Origin: Wukongibacter sp050859025
Lineage (GTDB): Bacteria > Bacillota > Clostridia > Peptostreptococcales > Caminicellaceae
DNA: 64,000 nt
Assembly: GCF_050859025.1 (NCBI RefSeq)
Contig: NZ_CP138200.1
Span: 310,001-374,000, forward strand
Reading direction: 5' to 3'
Of the stretch, positions 62,785 to 64,000 are shown in pieces. The notes under the pieces are model-generated. The model had not been told where the DNA came from. It made no database searches and saw only the letters and a program-made list of their open reading frames with translations. Position 1 is the first letter of the stretch, and every line of letters begins with the position of its first letter. The position numbers were made by a program, and so were the translations under genes.

Positions 62785-64000
62785 ATGAAAAAAGAATCTT
62801 ATTTTAAATCATTTCACGAAGACAAATCTGACTGGAAACGAAAAGGACTTATACCATTAAGCTTTAATTCATTATTAAAAATTATACCTATTCTAATTAT
62901 ATGTATATCTTTTTCAGCCTGTAATACTGTGGAAGAGATCTCAAGTGAGGTCATGAAGCCCGTTAGTATCTTAAAGGTGAAAGAGGAGAAAAAACCGATT
63001 ACTCTTAAATATACTGGAATAGTAAATTCTGATGAAATGAAAAAGGTAGGATTTAAAACCTCGGGTAAGATTTTTGCTATACCTGTTGAAAAAGGACAAA
63101 GGGTTGAAAAGGATGATATCTTAGCAAAGCTGGATTCAAAGGATATGGAGTATTCTGCTAGAGCAGCTAAGGCTAAGATGGACGCAGCCCTTGAACAATA
63201 TAATAAAGTGAAGAATGGTTCTCAACAGGAGGATATCAATTATGCAAACCTTGAAGTGAAGAAAGCAGAGGATTCATATAAGTATGCTCTAGATAACTAT
63301 AACAAAATAATGGAGTTGTATGACAAAGGTGCTGTTACAAAGGATGATAGGGATAGGGCTAAGTTAAATCTTGATGTTAGTGAGGCCACACTCAATCAGG
63401 CAAAGGAAAAATATAGAAAGATAAAAGAAGGGGCACGACAGGAAGATAAAAATGCACTTGAAAGGCAATATGAAGAAGCGAAGATAGATTATGAATATAA
63501 ACAAAGTCTACTAGATGATATGACTATAAAGGCAGAAATGGAAGGATATATTGCAGAAATTTTATACGAAGAGGGAGAAATAGTTAGTGCTGGTTATCCC
63601 GTAATTGTTATTCAAAAACAAGAAAATATTGTTAACGTTGGTCTATCAAGTAAGGACGTTGAAAAGATAGAAATAGGTGATGAGGTTAAAATAAATGGAG
63701 ATAGTAAGGATGTAATTGGTCAGATAGAAAATATATCTAGAATACCTGATCGTCAATCAAGGACATATAATGTAGAGATATCTTTAGGTAGAGAGATATT
63801 TCATATAGGTGATATTGTCGAGGCTGAATTCATATTAGGATATGAAAATGGTATTTGGATTCCAGTTACAGCAGTGCTTCCAAAGGATGGAGACCATGTT
63901 TTTGTTATTGAAGATGGTGTAGCTAAAAGAAAGAATATAGAGATAGTAGGCTTAATAGGCAGCCGAGTGCAAATAAAGGGCTTAAAGCAAGGTGAAAATC
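62785..64000 (+). CDS. RND/HlyD-type membrane fusion protein (3' end outside window)
   Basis: 405 codons, open to the end of the window. GGGGG precedes the ATG. A 31-residue charged N-terminus precedes a hydrophobic segment ending FSACN, a possible lipobox, which is unusually far from the start. Then a lipoyl-like half (VGFKTSGKIFAIPVEKGQRV), a long coiled-coil hairpin (EQYNKVKNGSQQEDINYANL ...), the second half (EGYIAEILYEEGEIVSAGYP) and beta-barrel. A pump gene is expected just outside. Paralogous in architecture to the adaptor at 39918 but clearly diverged. Confidence 0.85.
   Translation, partial: MKKESYFKSFHEDKSDWKRKGLIPLSFNSLLKIIPILIICISFSACNTVEEISSEVMKPVSILKVKEEKKPITLKYTGIVNSDEMKKVGFKTSGKIFAIPVEKGQRVEKDDILAKLDSKDMEYSARAAKAKMDAALEQYNKVKNGSQQEDINYANLEVKKAEDSYKYALDNYNKIMELYDKGAVTKDDRDRAKLNLDVSEATLNQAKEKYRKIKEGARQEDKNALERQYEEAKIDYEYKQSLLDDMTIKAEMEGYIAEILYEEGEIVSAGYPVIVIQKQENIVNVGLSSKDVEKIEIGDEVKINGDSKDVIGQIENISRIPDRQSRTYNVEISLGREIFHIGDIVEAEFILGYENGIWIPVTAVLPKDGDHVFVIEDGVAKRKNIEIVGLIGSRVQIKGLKQGEN

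Noticed and set aside
1..64000. tRNA or rRNA genes
   Set aside because: No cloverleaf with a TTCAANNC-type arm and no rRNA-like segment noticed on either strand by eye; a scan with a dedicated tool would be needed to be certain.

Overview
The window is AT-rich DNA from an anaerobic low-GC Gram-positive bacterium. Clostridia or Tissierellia in the broad sense is my inference; I cannot name the genus. The signs are strong AGGAGG ribosome sites, consensus sigma-A promoters, leucine T-box leaders, an agr-type peptide signalling locus, a clostridial folate one-carbon operon and abundant terminator hairpins.

Layout. 1-6.3 kb is a one-carbon cluster: panB (5' end outside the window), the folate transporter folT, fchA, folD, a formate channel and fhs. 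Part of fchA and its leader is duplicated, and a short scrap of the fhs start sits between the copies. The FolD has lost two of the three residues needed for cyclohydrolase activity, which fits the presence of a separate cyclohydrolase, FchA, in the same operon. 6.3-25.8 kb is an accessory region full of decayed mobile DNA: IS4-type, Tn554-type and Tn3-type transposase remnants, one intact 1.47 kb IS, and several families of palindromic repeats. Between these lie small membrane proteins, a duplicated 168-aa surface protein, and secreted proteins that include two candidate papain-like cysteine peptidases. 25.8-45 kb returns to chromosomal genes: NfeD plus SPFH, a secreted protein of five repeats joined by acidic linkers, an agrB-agrD-sensor-kinase locus with no response regulator, a PadR/DUF1700/DUF4097 operon, an HD-GYP protein, dinB, a DUF188 protein, a nitroreductase, and an RND efflux operon with a downstream tetR. 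45-49.5 kb holds an IS1182-type element and a few secreted or membrane proteins. 49.5-60.8 kb is the branched-chain amino-acid locus. The minus strand carries ilvB-ilvH, then a T-box, then cimA-leuC-leuD-leuB. The plus strand carries a T-box, then leuA-ilvC. rarA and the start of a second RND adaptor gene close the window.

The most striking unexplained signal is a set of mobile elements that share ends of the form CAG..TG..GACAAA and sit inside intrinsic terminator hairpins. Each insertion duplicates the whole hairpin, so the element is flanked by two complete terminators. One is a 1.5 kb IS1182-like element in the tetR terminator. Two are 151-bp structured elements in the terminators of the SPFH gene and of a 168-aa protein gene. 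A one-ended remnant follows a fourth terminator. The two 151-bp copies differ at about 15 positions, and six of those changes form three compensated base pairs, so the fold itself seems to be under selection. A second, unrelated family of about 95-112 bp hairpin elements is scattered from 34 to 58 kb, and one copy supplies the stop codon of the RND pump gene.
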